From NCBI GenBank assembly GCA_029776255.1, contig JAKOTN010000064.1, positions 44,153-108,152 on the forward strand: a stretch of 64,000 bases of DNA, written 5' to 3'. The notes beneath the pieces are model-generated. The model saw only the letters and a program-made list of their open reading frames with translations. It searched no databases and was not told where the DNA came from. The position numbers and the translations under genes were made by a program. Source of the stretch: Pseudomonadota bacterium (GTDB lineage Bacteria; Pseudomonadota; Gammaproteobacteria; Burkholderiales; Rhodocyclaceae). Positions 8,638-19,547 of this stretch are shown piece by piece (within the stretch, counting starts at the first letter, position 1; each line of letters begins with the position of its first letter).

Positions 8638-9233
8638 CGGCGTTCTCCGGGTGACGGCGCCCGTGGCGCGGGAATATAGCCGTAGCGGGCGGCAAGCTCG
8701 GCGCGGCGGAGCCTGCGCAGCGGCAGTCGCCCGCCGTGCCGGCGGAACCACAAGGCGCCGCTATCGGCGGTGGCGTTCGGCGTGCCGTCGATGAAGGCCA
8801 GCAGCGCCGCCTCGCTGGCGACCCGGTCGTCGGCGTGCCGCAGGCAGCCGAGCAAGGCCGGCAGGTCGCGGTCGCAGACCAGCGCGATGCCGTCGGCGAT
8901 TTCGAGCAGCAGGTTGCCTTCTTCGTCCACCGCCGCGCCACGAGGGGCGCCGATCGGGTGGCCGGTGTGCGTTTCGAGGGTGCCGGCCGATGTCAGGTGC
9001 AGCACCCAGGGCGTGTATTCGAGGTCGACGAACACGCGCTGCGGGCCGTTCTGGACGAAAAAATGGCCTTCCGCGTCGCGGCCGTAGCCACGGTTCAGAA
9101 AATCCCGCAAACCGCGATGGGTGACTGTTCCGCCGCGCAGCCGCCATTGGCCGCGCCGGTCCAGCGACAACCAGCCGTAACAGGCCGGTACGTCCGGCCA
9201 GCCAGAGATGCGGCCGAGGTCGAAGCGATTCAC
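8634..9233 (-). CDS. Conserved hypothetical protein of the DUF455 operon
   Basis: This 199-residue soluble protein begins at a GTG (9233-9231). I do not recognise a characterised family. It is rich in Arg, Gly and Trp, with text such as GWPDVPACYGWLSLDRRG and YTPWVLHLTSAGTLETHTG, suggesting a compact beta-rich fold. There are no membrane segments and no signal peptide. It overlaps the DUF455 gene by four bases, so a joint function is plausible. Glutathione peroxidase lies 39 bases upstream on the same strand. Confidence 0.7.
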   Translation of the reverse strand: MNRFDLGRISGWPDVPACYGWLSLDRRGQWRLRGGTVTHRGLRDFLNRGYGRDAEGHFFVQNGPQRVFVDLEYTPWVLHLTSAGTLETHTGHPIGAPRGAAVDEEGNLLLEIADGIALVCDRDLPALLGCLRHADDRVASEAALLAFIDGTPNATADSGALWFRRHGGRLPLRRLRRAELAARYGYIPAPRAPSPGERR

Positions 9234-9272
9234 GGTCGGATGGCGGTCTGCTGTCGTCGGCGGCGATTGCCG

Positions 9273-9755
9273 TCAGAGCAGCTTCTCGATCTCGTCCGCC
9301 AAGGACTCGGGAGCGGTCGCCGAGGCATAGCGCGCGAGCACTTGCCCCTGGCGGTCGACCAGGAACTTGGTGAAGTTCCATTTGATGCCTTCGCTGCCGA
9401 GCAGTCCGGGCGCGGCTTTTTTCAGATAGCGGTAGAGCGGGTGGGTGTGCTCGCCGTTGACGTCGATCTTGGCGAACATCGGAAAACTCACGCCGTAATC
9501 GCGCTGACAAAAAGCGGCGATCTCGGTCGCCTCGCCGGGTTCCTGGGCGCCGAACTGGTTGCACGGGAAACCGAGCACCAGCAGGCCGCGTCCGCGGTAA
9601 CGCTGATAAAGCGCTTCGAGGCCGGCGTATTGCGGCGTGAAGCCACACTGGCTGGCGGTGTTGACGATCAGTAGCACCTTGCCGTCGTAGGCGGCGAAGT
9701 CCTGCGTGCCGCCGTCGAGACGCGCGGCCGAGAATTGATGGATCGCTGCGGGCAT
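9273..9755 (-). CDS. Glutathione peroxidase (thioredoxin-fold peroxidase, BtuE/Gpx type)
   Basis: The product has 160 residues. The peroxidatic centre is cysteine, not selenocysteine, at Cys37 in NTASQCGFT. The companion Gln67 sits in GFPCNQFG and Trp126-Asn127 in KWNFTKF, which completes the classic triad. It reduces hydrogen peroxide and organic hydroperoxides; many bacterial members use thioredoxin rather than glutathione. A good AAGGAG precedes the ATG at 9755. It lies between the gcv operon and the DUF455 genes on the same strand. Confidence 0.92.
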   Translation of the reverse strand: MPAAIHQFSAARLDGGTQDFAAYDGKVLLIVNTASQCGFTPQYAGLEALYQRYRGRGLLVLGFPCNQFGAQEPGEATEIAAFCQRDYGVSFPMFAKIDVNGEHTHPLYRYLKKAAPGLLGSEGIKWNFTKFLVDRQGQVLARYASATAPESLADEIEKLL

Positions 9756-9792
9756 GTCGGTTTCTCCTTGCCGGGTGGGCCTGCCGGTCGAC

Positions 9793-12696
<2,904 letters not shown>

Positions 12697-12733
12697 GGTG
12701 CGATTTTCCCTTGCTGGTGCGGTGGGTCGGCGC

Positions 12734-13117
12734 TCAGGCCGCGTCGACGATCTGCCCGTAGGCGGCGGCGTCCAGCAGGGCGGCCAGGTCGGCGGCGTCG
12801 GTGTCCTTCATTTGGAACAGCCATGCCGCGTAGGCGTCCTGATTCACCAGTTCCGGGGCGTCGACCACGCTTTGGTTCACCGCGGCGACGGTGCCGGTCA
12901 GCGGCGCGTAAACATCGGCCGCTGCCTTGACCGATTCGACGACCGCCGCTTCCTGGCCGGCGACCAGGGCGCCGTCGACGGCCGGCAGCTCGATGAACAC
13001 CAGATCGCCGAGCAGTTCCTGGGCGTGGTCGGTAATGCCGATGCTGACCGTGCCGTCGGCTTCGACACGCACCCATTCGTGGCTGGTGGTGTATTTGAGG
13101 TCGCTGGGAATGCTCAT
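12734..13117 (-). CDS. gcvH: Glycine cleavage system H protein
   Basis: This is a 127-residue lipoyl carrier that shuttles the aminomethyl intermediate among GcvP, GcvT and the lipoamide dehydrogenase (not in this window). The lipoylation site is Lys64 in [12 protein letters not shown], and the N-terminal SHEWVR is also characteristic. An AGGAG stands before the ATG at 13117. It lies 90 bases downstream of gcvT in the riboswitch-controlled operon. Confidence 0.97.
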   Translation of the reverse strand: MSIPSDLKYTTSHEWVRVEADGTVSIGITDHAQELLGDLVFIELPAVDGALVAGQEAAVVESVKAAADVYAPLTGTVAAVNQSVVDAPELVNQDAYAAWLFQMKDTDAADLAALLDAAAYGQIVDAA

Positions 13118-13207
13118 TTCAACTCCTGATCGATGGGAAAAAAGGGCTGGCGAGAGTGGTAAAAAACTTGCGGAGAATTGTTCGATTTTGTCAAAAATGG
13201 CATGAAA

Positions 13208-14296
13208 CTAAACGAGAACGGTGCCGTTCCGGACGAAGCAGGGCTGGACCACCCGGGCCGGCAAGCGCTTGTCGCGGATCGTGACATGCACGCTGTCGCC
13301 GACGGCGGCGTCCAGCGGCAGGCGCGCCAGGGCGATCGACCGCTGCATGGTCGGCGAGAAGGTGCCGCTGGTGATTTCGCCGTCGCCGCCGCCGGTGCTT
13401 ACCGCCTGATGGGCGCGCAGCACGCCGCGGTCGAGCAGCAGCAGGCCAAGAAACTGGTGCCGTTGCGGGCGTTCGAGCAGTGCCGCCTTGCCGACGAAGT
13501 CGCGCGGTGCCGTCAGATCGACGGTCCACGCCAGGCCGGCGTCGAGCGGCGAAACCGTCTCGTCCATGTCCTGTCCGTAAAGATTCATTCCCGCCTCCAG
13601 GCGCAGGGTATCGCGGGCGCCCAGTCCGCAAGGCCGCACGCCGGCCCGATTCAGCGCTTGCCAGAGGACGGCGGCGCGTTCCGCCGGCAGGGCGATCTCG
13701 TAGCCGTCCTCGCCGGTGTAACCGGTGCTGGCGATGAAGTAGTCGCCGACCGCGACCGACCGAAATGGTGTCAGGGTTTCGCAGGCCGCGCGGCATTCCG
13801 GAAGAGTCTGCCACACCTTGCGGCGGGCCTGTGGCCCCTGAACGGCGATGATCGCCAGCGCATCGGCGCCCTCGCGCCGTGGCGTGAGCGATACCGCCAG
13901 TCGCCAGTCGTCGCGACAGGCCGTCATCCAGCGCAAATCCTTTTCAGCGGTGCCGGCGTTGACCACCAGGCGGAAGCGGTTGTCGTCGAAGTAGTAGACG
14001 ATCAGATCGTCGATCACTCCGCCGGCGTCGTTGAGCATTGCGCTGTAGAGCGCCTTGCCGCTTTGCCGCAGCTTGTCGACATTATTGGCCAGTAGACGCC
14101 GGAGGAAGGGTTTGGCGTCGGCGCCAGCGAGATCGACGGCGCACATGTGCGACACATCGAACATGCCCGCGTCGCGTCGCACCGCATGATGTTCGTCGAT
14201 CTGCGAACCGTAGTTGACCGGCATGTCCCAGCCGCCAAAATCGACCATGCGGGCGCCGCTCTGGCGATGGATTTCGTTGAGGACGGTTTTATTCAT
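13208..14296 (-). CDS. gcvT: Aminomethyltransferase, T protein of glycine cleavage
   Basis: The protein has 362 residues. It transfers the methylene carbon from aminomethyl-lipoyl-GcvH to tetrahydrofolate and releases ammonia. The N-terminal block [17 protein letters not shown], the central [12 protein letters not shown] and the folate-site region [17 protein letters not shown] are all present. The start at ATG 14296 is chosen by homology; the frame is open to 14458, but that part is riboswitch RNA. It is the first gene of the operon and directly follows the second glycine aptamer. Confidence 0.96.
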   Translation of the reverse strand: MNKTVLNEIHRQSGARMVDFGGWDMPVNYGSQIDEHHAVRRDAGMFDVSHMCAVDLAGADAKPFLRRLLANNVDKLRQSGKALYSAMLNDAGGVIDDLIVYYFDDNRFRLVVNAGTAEKDLRWMTACRDDWRLAVSLTPRREGADALAIIAVQGPQARRKVWQTLPECRAACETLTPFRSVAVGDYFIASTGYTGEDGYEIALPAERAAVLWQALNRAGVRPCGLGARDTLRLEAGMNLYGQDMDETVSPLDAGLAWTVDLTAPRDFVGKAALLERPQRHQFLGLLLLDRGVLRAHQAVSTGGGDGEITSGTFSPTMQRSIALARLPLDAAVGDSVHVTIRDKRLPARVVQPCFVRNGTVLV

Positions 14297-14389
14297 TGTT
14301 TTCAAACCCTGGAAGCGCGAATCGGAAAGGATCGGCGGAGTGGTGAGGTTGCCGGAAGCCAAAAGGGGGCGAACACGCACCGAGCGCCG

Positions 14390-14585
14390 CCCCCCTGTCC
14401 GTTTACCTGAGAGATTGTCGGTTGGGGCGAGGTGCCGCCGCCGACCGTTTTGCCCCATCGGTGGGCGCCACGCCGACGGGCGCGCGCCACTCTCCAGAGT
14501 TCAATACACGAACGGTCCTTGGTGCCTGAGCGTTTCCGGGTGGTTTGCGCCTTCGGCGGTGGCAATGCCGCACTCTCCCATTCGC
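14390..14585 (-). ncRNA. Tandem glycine riboswitch upstream of gcvT
   Basis: On the minus strand two glycine aptamers lie head to tail. The promoter-proximal one (about 14515-14585) carries GGAGAGTGCGG, CCGCCGAAGGCGCAAA and CGCTCAGGCACC. The second (about 14390-14505) carries TCTGGAGAGTGGC, TGGGGCAAAACGG and AATCTCTCAGGTAAACGGAC. These are the conserved blocks of the family. Glycine binding normally turns on the downstream gcv genes so that excess glycine is broken down. About 95 bases separate the second aptamer from the gcvT start, room for an expression platform that I did not fold. Confidence 0.93.
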
Positions 14586-14591
14586 CGCGCA

Positions 14592-14621
14592 ACTATAGCG
14601 CGCCGCGAGCCGATCTCGCAA
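14592..14621 (-). promoter_or_regulatory. Sigma70-type promoter for the glycine riboswitch / gcv operon
   Basis: On the minus strand TTGCGA (14621-14616) and TATAGT (14597-14592) are 18 bases apart. Transcription would begin around 14585, exactly at the 5' edge of the first aptamer, which supports the call. Confidence 0.6.
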
Positions 14622-14704
14622 GTACGTACCCGCGACGCACCCGCGGACGCGGTAGCGACGTTTCATCGACCGGATTGACCGTTTGGCGCCGTCATCGATC
14701 ACCA

Positions 14705-14726
14705 ATGGTTATAACAATCTAACCAT
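14705..14726. promoter_or_regulatory. Perfect inverted repeat in the gcv-tauE/cys divergent promoter region
   Basis: ATGGTTA and TAACCAT form a perfect seven-base inverted repeat separated by eight bases (22 bases in all). It sits 61 bases before the start of the exporter gene that precedes the sulfur assimilation operon. The shape fits a dimeric regulator site, for example a LysR-type protein such as CysB; that identity is inference only. Confidence 0.45.
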
Positions 14727-14787
14727 CTATTCTTTTTCGATCAAATGACCGGTGGTACCATGCGCGCACTTTTTTCTGCGGTGCGTC

Positions 14788-15570
14788 ATGGACTGGAATT
14801 GGCTGTATACCCTGTCGGGCTTCGTCGTTGGCGCCATCGTCGGTTTGACAGGCGTCGGCGGCGGCTCGCTGATGACCCCTTTGCTGGTCCTGCTGTTCGG
14901 CATCCATCCGGCGACGGCGGTGGGCACCGATCTGCTGTACGCGGCGATCACCAAGGCCGGCGGCACGTTTGTCCACGCCCGCAAGGGACACGTCGACTGG
15001 CGGGTCACCCGTTTGCTGGCCGCTGGCAGTCTTCCAGCGGCGGCGTTGACCATCTGGGCCTTGTCTTTTCTGCCCAAGCAAAGTCCTACGGTTTCGCATG
15101 TGATTTCGGTTTCGCTCGGCGTGGCGTTGCTACTTACCGCCGCTGCCATCGTTTTCCGGCAGCAGTTGCAGAAACAGGCGCTGGCGCATGCCGACGACGC
15201 CGCGCATACGCAATTGCGCGCCCCATTGACCGTGGCCGTCGGCGCCTTGCTCGGCGTATTGGTCAGCATTTCCTCGGTCGGCGCCGGCGCTCTTGGCGTG
15301 GCGGTGCTGTTTTACCTCTATCCGCGCCTGCCGGCGATCCGCATCGTCGGCAGCGATGTCGCGCATGCCGTGCCGCTGACCTTGATCGCCGGACTGGGCC
15401 ATTGGCTGATCGGCAGCGTCGATTGGTCGCTGCTCGGCAGCTTGTTGCTGGGGTCGCTGCCCGGTATCTGGCTGGGCAGCCATGCGTCGGCGAAAGTGCC
15501 GGATCGTTTCTTGCGTCCGGCGCTGGCCACCATGCTGGTGCTGATCGGTGGCAAACTGATTGCCCAATAG
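14788..15570 (+). CDS. TauE/SafE family sulfite/anion exporter
   Basis: The protein has 260 residues and seven to eight predicted membrane segments. The N-terminal GFVVGAIVGLTGVGGGSLMT is the TauE/SafE signature, and a related SISSVGAGALGV opens the second half. Members export sulfite, sulfoacetate or other organosulfur anions. Its place 55 bases upstream of the sulfite reductase gene suggests sulfite as substrate, possibly protecting the cell when reduction lags. I chose ATG 14788; a GTG at 14752 is in frame but has no membrane-protein character and no ribosome site. Confidence 0.87.
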   Translation: MDWNWLYTLSGFVVGAIVGLTGVGGGSLMTPLLVLLFGIHPATAVGTDLLYAAITKAGGTFVHARKGHVDWRVTRLLAAGSLPAAALTIWALSFLPKQSPTVSHVISVSLGVALLLTAAAIVFRQQLQKQALAHADDAAHTQLRAPLTVAVGALLGVLVSISSVGAGALGVAVLFYLYPRLPAIRIVGSDVAHAVPLTLIAGLGHWLIGSVDWSLLGSLLLGSLPGIWLGSHASAKVPDRFLRPALATMLVLIGGKLIAQ

Positions 15571-15625
15571 CGGCGGCCGGCGCATGTGGCGCGGGCGACT
15601 GTCCTAATTCTTAAAGGAGCGAACG

Positions 15626-17362
15626 ATGTATCGCTACGATCCCATCGACCAGCGGCTCGTCGATGAGCGCGTGTCGCAGTATCGCGACCAGATCGCCCGC
15701 AATTTGGCCGGCGAACTCTCGGACGACGAGTTGCGTCCGCTGCGCCTGCAAAACGGGCTGTATATTCAGCGGCATGGGCCAATGCTGCGCATCGCCATTC
15801 CCTACGGCATGCTGGCGGCGGAGCAGTTGCGCAAGCTTGCCGAGATTTCGCGGCGTTACGACCGTGGCGTCGGGCATTTCACCACGCGTCAGAACATGCA
15901 GCTCAACTGGCCGCGTTTCGAGGACACGCCGGCGATTCTCGGCGAACTGGCCGGGGTGCGGATGCACGCCATCCAGACCTCGGGCAACTGCATCCGCAAC
16001 GTCACCACCGACCCGTTCGCCGGCTGCGCGGCCGACGAACGGGCCGATCCGCGTCCGTATTGCGAACTGCTGCGACAGTGGTCGACCTTTCATCCGGAAT
16101 TCGCCTTTCTACCGCGCAAATTCAAGATCGCGGTCAACGCCGCGGCGGCGGACCGGGCGGTCATCCGCGCACACGACATCGGGCTCGATCTGCTTCGCCA
16201 GGACGGCGAGATCGGTTTCCGGGTGTTTGTCGGCGGCGGTCTCGGGCGTACGCCGATTCTCGGCAAGGTCCTGAGGGAATTCCTGCCGCGCCGGCACCTG
16301 CTTTCCTATCTGGACGCGGTGCTGCGTCTCTACAATCGCCACGGTCGTCGCGACAACCTGTACAAGGCGCGGATCAAGATTCTCGTGCAGGCACTGGGCA
16401 TCGAGGAATTCACTCGTCAGGTCGAAGAGGAATGGGCGGCGCTGCGCGACGGACCGACGACCGTGCCGGAAGCGGAATTCGCGCGTCTGGCGCAACATTT
16501 CGCACCGCCGGCCTGGGAAACACTGCCCGTCGAAGACCCGTCGCACCTCGCCAGGATTCGCGCCGACAAGGCCTTCGCCAGTTGGTGCCGGCGCAGCGTT
16601 CACGCCCACAAGACGCCGGGTTACGCGGCGGTCACCCTGTCCCTGAAAGCGCCCGGCGTGGCGCCGGGCGACATCACCGATACCCAGATGCTCGCCGTCG
16701 CCGATCTCGCCGACCGTTTCAGCTTTGGCGAACTGCGCGTCACTCACGAGCAGAACGTGGTGCTCGCCGATGTCAAGCAAGGCGATCTTCACGACGTGTG
16801 GCGGATCGCCCGCGAGCACCGTCTGGCCACGGCCAACATCGGCCTACTGACCGACATGATCTGCTGCCCGGGCGGCGATCTCTGCGCGCTGGCCAATGCC
16901 CGTTCGGTACCCGTGGCGCTGGCGGTGCAGGAGAAATTCGACGATCTCGACTATCTCCACGACCTCGGCGACCTCTCGCTGAACATCTCGGGCTGCATGA
17001 ACTCCTGCGGCCATCATCACGTGGCCAACATCGGCATCCTGGGCGTCGACAAGAACGACGAGGAGTGGTACCAGATCACTCTCGGTGGCCAACAGGGCAA
17101 TGCGACGGCGATCGGCAAGGTGATCGGTCCTGCCTTCTACGCCCAGGAAGTTCCAGAGGTGATCGCCGCGCTGATTGAGGTGTACGTGGCGCGCCGGACG
17201 GACAGCGAGCGTTTCATCGACACCTTCCAGCGACTGGGCATCGACCCGTTCAAGGCGCGCGCCTACGAAGGCCGTGACCGGCGCCGCGCCGCCAAGCCCA
17301 TCGCTCGGGAAAGCGATCCGGAAAAATCCAAGGAAAAAGAAAAGGAAGTCGTCAATGCCTAG
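15626..17362 (+). CDS. cysI: Assimilatory sulfite (nitrite/sulfite) reductase, siroheme hemoprotein
   Basis: The product has 578 residues. Two ferredoxin-like half domains alternate with siroheme domains. The cluster ligands are Cys414 and Cys420 (CCPGGDLC) and Cys457 and Cys461 (GCMNSCGHHH), the C-x5-C and C-x3-C pattern that binds coupled 4Fe-4S and siroheme. It reduces sulfite to sulfide by six electrons. The neighbouring APS reductase and sulfate adenylyltransferase make sulfite, not nitrite, the natural substrate. AAAGGAG lies seven bases before the ATG. The C-terminus is highly charged, and the last codons overlap the start of the DUF934 gene. Confidence 0.93.
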   Translation: MYRYDPIDQRLVDERVSQYRDQIARNLAGELSDDELRPLRLQNGLYIQRHGPMLRIAIPYGMLAAEQLRKLAEISRRYDRGVGHFTTRQNMQLNWPRFEDTPAILGELAGVRMHAIQTSGNCIRNVTTDPFAGCAADERADPRPYCELLRQWSTFHPEFAFLPRKFKIAVNAAAADRAVIRAHDIGLDLLRQDGEIGFRVFVGGGLGRTPILGKVLREFLPRRHLLSYLDAVLRLYNRHGRRDNLYKARIKILVQALGIEEFTRQVEEEWAALRDGPTTVPEAEFARLAQHFAPPAWETLPVEDPSHLARIRADKAFASWCRRSVHAHKTPGYAAVTLSLKAPGVAPGDITDTQMLAVADLADRFSFGELRVTHEQNVVLADVKQGDLHDVWRIAREHRLATANIGLLTDMICCPGGDLCALANARSVPVALAVQEKFDDLDYLHDLGDLSLNISGCMNSCGHHHVANIGILGVDKNDEEWYQITLGGQQGNATAIGKVIGPAFYAQEVPEVIAALIEVYVARRTDSERFIDTFQRLGIDPFKARAYEGRDRRRAAKPIARESDPEKSKEKEKEVVNA

Positions 17363-17876
17363 AATCATCAAGCACGACAAGATCGTCGACGACCATTGGC
17401 GGATTCTCGTGCTGGCCGATGGCGAAACGCCGGAAACGGTGGCCTTGCCGGCCGAACCGACGCTGCTGCCGCTGGCGGTCTGGCTGGCGCGGCGCGACGC
17501 CATTCTGGCGAGCGAAACGCCGATCGGCGTCTGGCTCGACAGTCATCAAGGTCCGGAAGCACTGGCCGGCGACGTGGAGCGCCTGGCGGTGATCGGAATC
17601 AACTTTCCGAAGTTCACCGACGGTCGCGGCTATTCGAGCGCCCGCCTGCTGCGCGAGCGCTTCGCGTATCGAGGCGAGATTCGCGCCATCGGCGACGTGC
17701 TGCAGGATCAACTGTTTTACATGCGCCGCTGCGGTTTCGATGCCTACGCGTTGCGCGCCGACAAGGACATCGAGCGGGCGCTGACGGCTCTGACGACCTT
17801 CAGCGACAGCTACCAGGCGGCGGCGGACCAGCCGCACCCCTTATTTCAGAGACGCGTGGCGCGGGAGGCGGCATGA
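17355..17876 (+). CDS. DUF934 family protein of the sulfur assimilation operon
   Basis: The protein has 173 residues. It is almost always found between sulfite reductase and cysH in beta- and gammaproteobacteria and is assumed to assist sulfite reduction, though its biochemistry is unknown. The text FPKFTDGRGYSSARLLRER and GDVLQDQLFYMRRCGFDAY is typical of the family. The ATG at 17355 lies inside the last codons of cysI, and its stop overlaps the cysH start by three bases, so all three should be translated together. Confidence 0.9.
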   Translation: MPRIIKHDKIVDDHWRILVLADGETPETVALPAEPTLLPLAVWLARRDAILASETPIGVWLDSHQGPEALAGDVERLAVIGINFPKFTDGRGYSSARLLRERFAYRGEIRAIGDVLQDQLFYMRRCGFDAYALRADKDIERALTALTTFSDSYQAAADQPHPLFQRRVAREAA

Positions 17877-18604
17877 GCATCGACATCAATCTCGACGACC
17901 CGGTTTTGCGCGAGGCGCTTGCCACCCGTGTCGCCGCCGCGCGCGCGCTGCTGCGCGAAATCGCCGACGATTTCTCGCCGGCCGCTTTTGCCAGCAGCCT
18001 CGGTGCCGAGGACATGGTGCTGACCGACCTGATCGTCGGCGACGGTTTGCCCATCGACATCTTCTCGCTCGATACCGGGCGCCTGCCGCTCGAAACCTAC
18101 GACCTGATCGCCGCCGTGAAAGAGCGTTACGGTCTGGCCCTGCAACTGTATTACCCGCGCCACGATCTCGCCGAAACCTACACCCGCACGCATGGCATCA
18201 ACGCCTTCTATGAGTCGGTCGAACGGCGCAAGGGCTGCTGTTTCGTGCGCAAGGTCGAGCCTCTGCAACGCGCGCTCGCCGGTCGCAAGGCCTGGATCAC
18301 CGGCATGCGGGCGCAGCAGTCGGCCACCCGTGACGGTTTGCCGATCCGCGCGTTCGACGCCGCCAACGGCGACGGCGGGCTGGAAAAGTTCAATCCGCTC
18401 GCCGACTGGAGCGAACGCGAGGTGTGGGCGTATCTGAAACTCAACGGCGTGCCCTACAACGCCCTGCACGACAAGTTCTACCCAAGCATCGGCTGCGCGC
18501 CCTGCACCCGGGCGATCACGCCCGGCGAGGATGTGCGCGCCGGCCGCTGGTGGTGGGAAAATCCACAATCCAAGGAATGCGGCTTGCACGTCAAGCGCGC
18601 CTGA
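17873..18604 (+). CDS. cysH: APS reductase (4Fe-4S type phosphoadenylyl/adenylyl-sulfate reductase)
   Basis: The 243-residue protein reduces adenylyl sulfate to sulfite and AMP with thioredoxin electrons. Cys122-Cys123 (KGCCFVRK) and Cys208-x2-Cys211 (IGCAPC) are the four iron-sulfur ligands that separate APS reductases from PAPS reductases. The catalytic cysteine is Cys236 in the C-terminal KECGLH. The PP-loop-like SSLGAEDMVL is at residue ~41. No APS kinase (cysC) is visible in this cluster, which agrees with the direct APS route. Confidence 0.95.
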   Translation: MSIDINLDDPVLREALATRVAAARALLREIADDFSPAAFASSLGAEDMVLTDLIVGDGLPIDIFSLDTGRLPLETYDLIAAVKERYGLALQLYYPRHDLAETYTRTHGINAFYESVERRKGCCFVRKVEPLQRALAGRKAWITGMRAQQSATRDGLPIRAFDAANGDGGLEKFNPLADWSEREVWAYLKLNGVPYNALHDKFYPSIGCAPCTRAITPGEDVRAGRWWWENPQSKECGLHVKRA

Positions 18605-18626
18605 ACCCCGGGATCACCAAGCGATC

Positions 18627-19547
18627 ATGAGTACAGCAACACTTTCGAAAGCCACGCTTTCCCACCTCGACTGGCTGGAATCCGAGGCCATCCACATCAT
18701 GCGCGAAGTCGCTGGCCAATGCAGCAACCCGGTATTGCTGTTCTCCGGCGGCAAGGACTCGATCTGCATGCTGCGTGTCGCCGAGAAGGCGTTCCGTCCC
18801 GGCCGCTTTCCCTTTCCGCTGATGCATGTCGACACCGGTCACAATTACCGGGAAGTGATCGACTTCCGCGATCGGCGCGCGGCCGAGCTCGGCGAGCGGC
18901 TGATCGTCCGCTCGGTCGAGGACTCGATGGCGCGCGGTACGGTGGTGCTCAAATCCGACGACGAGCCGCGCAACAAACACCAGTCGGTGACCTTGCTCGA
19001 GGCGATCGAGGAATTCGGTTTCGACGCTTGTATCGGCGGGGCGCGCCGCGACGAGGAAAAAGCGCGCGCCAAGGAGCGCATTTTCTCCTTCCGCGACGAA
19101 TTCGGTCAGTGGGACCCGAAAAACCAGCGCCCCGAGCTGTGGGATCTGTACAACGCGCGCAGTTTCAAGGGCGAGAACATCCGCGTCTTTCCGATTTCCA
19201 ACTGGACTGAAATCGACGTCTGGCAATACATCGAACGCGAGAAGCTGGCCTTGCCGTCGATCTACTTCGCTCACCAACGCGCCATCGTCCGCCGGCATGG
19301 CGGGATATTGCCGGTGACCGAGGTGACGCCGCCGCGCGCCGGCGAAGCGGTCGAAACGCTGACCGTGCGCTTTCGCACCGTCGGCGACATCACCTGCACC
19401 GCACCGGTGGAGTCCGACGCCGACAGCGTCGCGGCGATCATCGCCGAAACGGCGACCACCACGATCACCGAGCGCGGCGCCACCCGTCTCGACGACCAGA
19501 CGTCCGAGGCGTCGATGGAACAACGCAAGAAGGAAGGCTATTTCTGA
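18627..19547 (+). CDS. cysD: Sulfate adenylyltransferase subunit 2
   Basis: The 306-residue ATP-pyrophosphatase subunit of ATP sulfurylase makes APS from sulfate and ATP. The PP-loop VLLFSGGKDSICML is near residue 35, and DACIGGARRDEEKARAKERI is the conserved central block. It pairs with the GTPase CysN, encoded next with a one-base overlap. The ATG at 18627 follows the cysH stop by 22 bases; the longer upstream frame is cysH read in another phase. Confidence 0.96.
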   Translation: MSTATLSKATLSHLDWLESEAIHIMREVAGQCSNPVLLFSGGKDSICMLRVAEKAFRPGRFPFPLMHVDTGHNYREVIDFRDRRAAELGERLIVRSVEDSMARGTVVLKSDDEPRNKHQSVTLLEAIEEFGFDACIGGARRDEEKARAKERIFSFRDEFGQWDPKNQRPELWDLYNARSFKGENIRVFPISNWTEIDVWQYIEREKLALPSIYFAHQRAIVRRHGGILPVTEVTPPRAGEAVETLTVRFRTVGDITCTAPVESDADSVAAIIAETATTTITERGATRLDDQTSEASMEQRKKEGYF

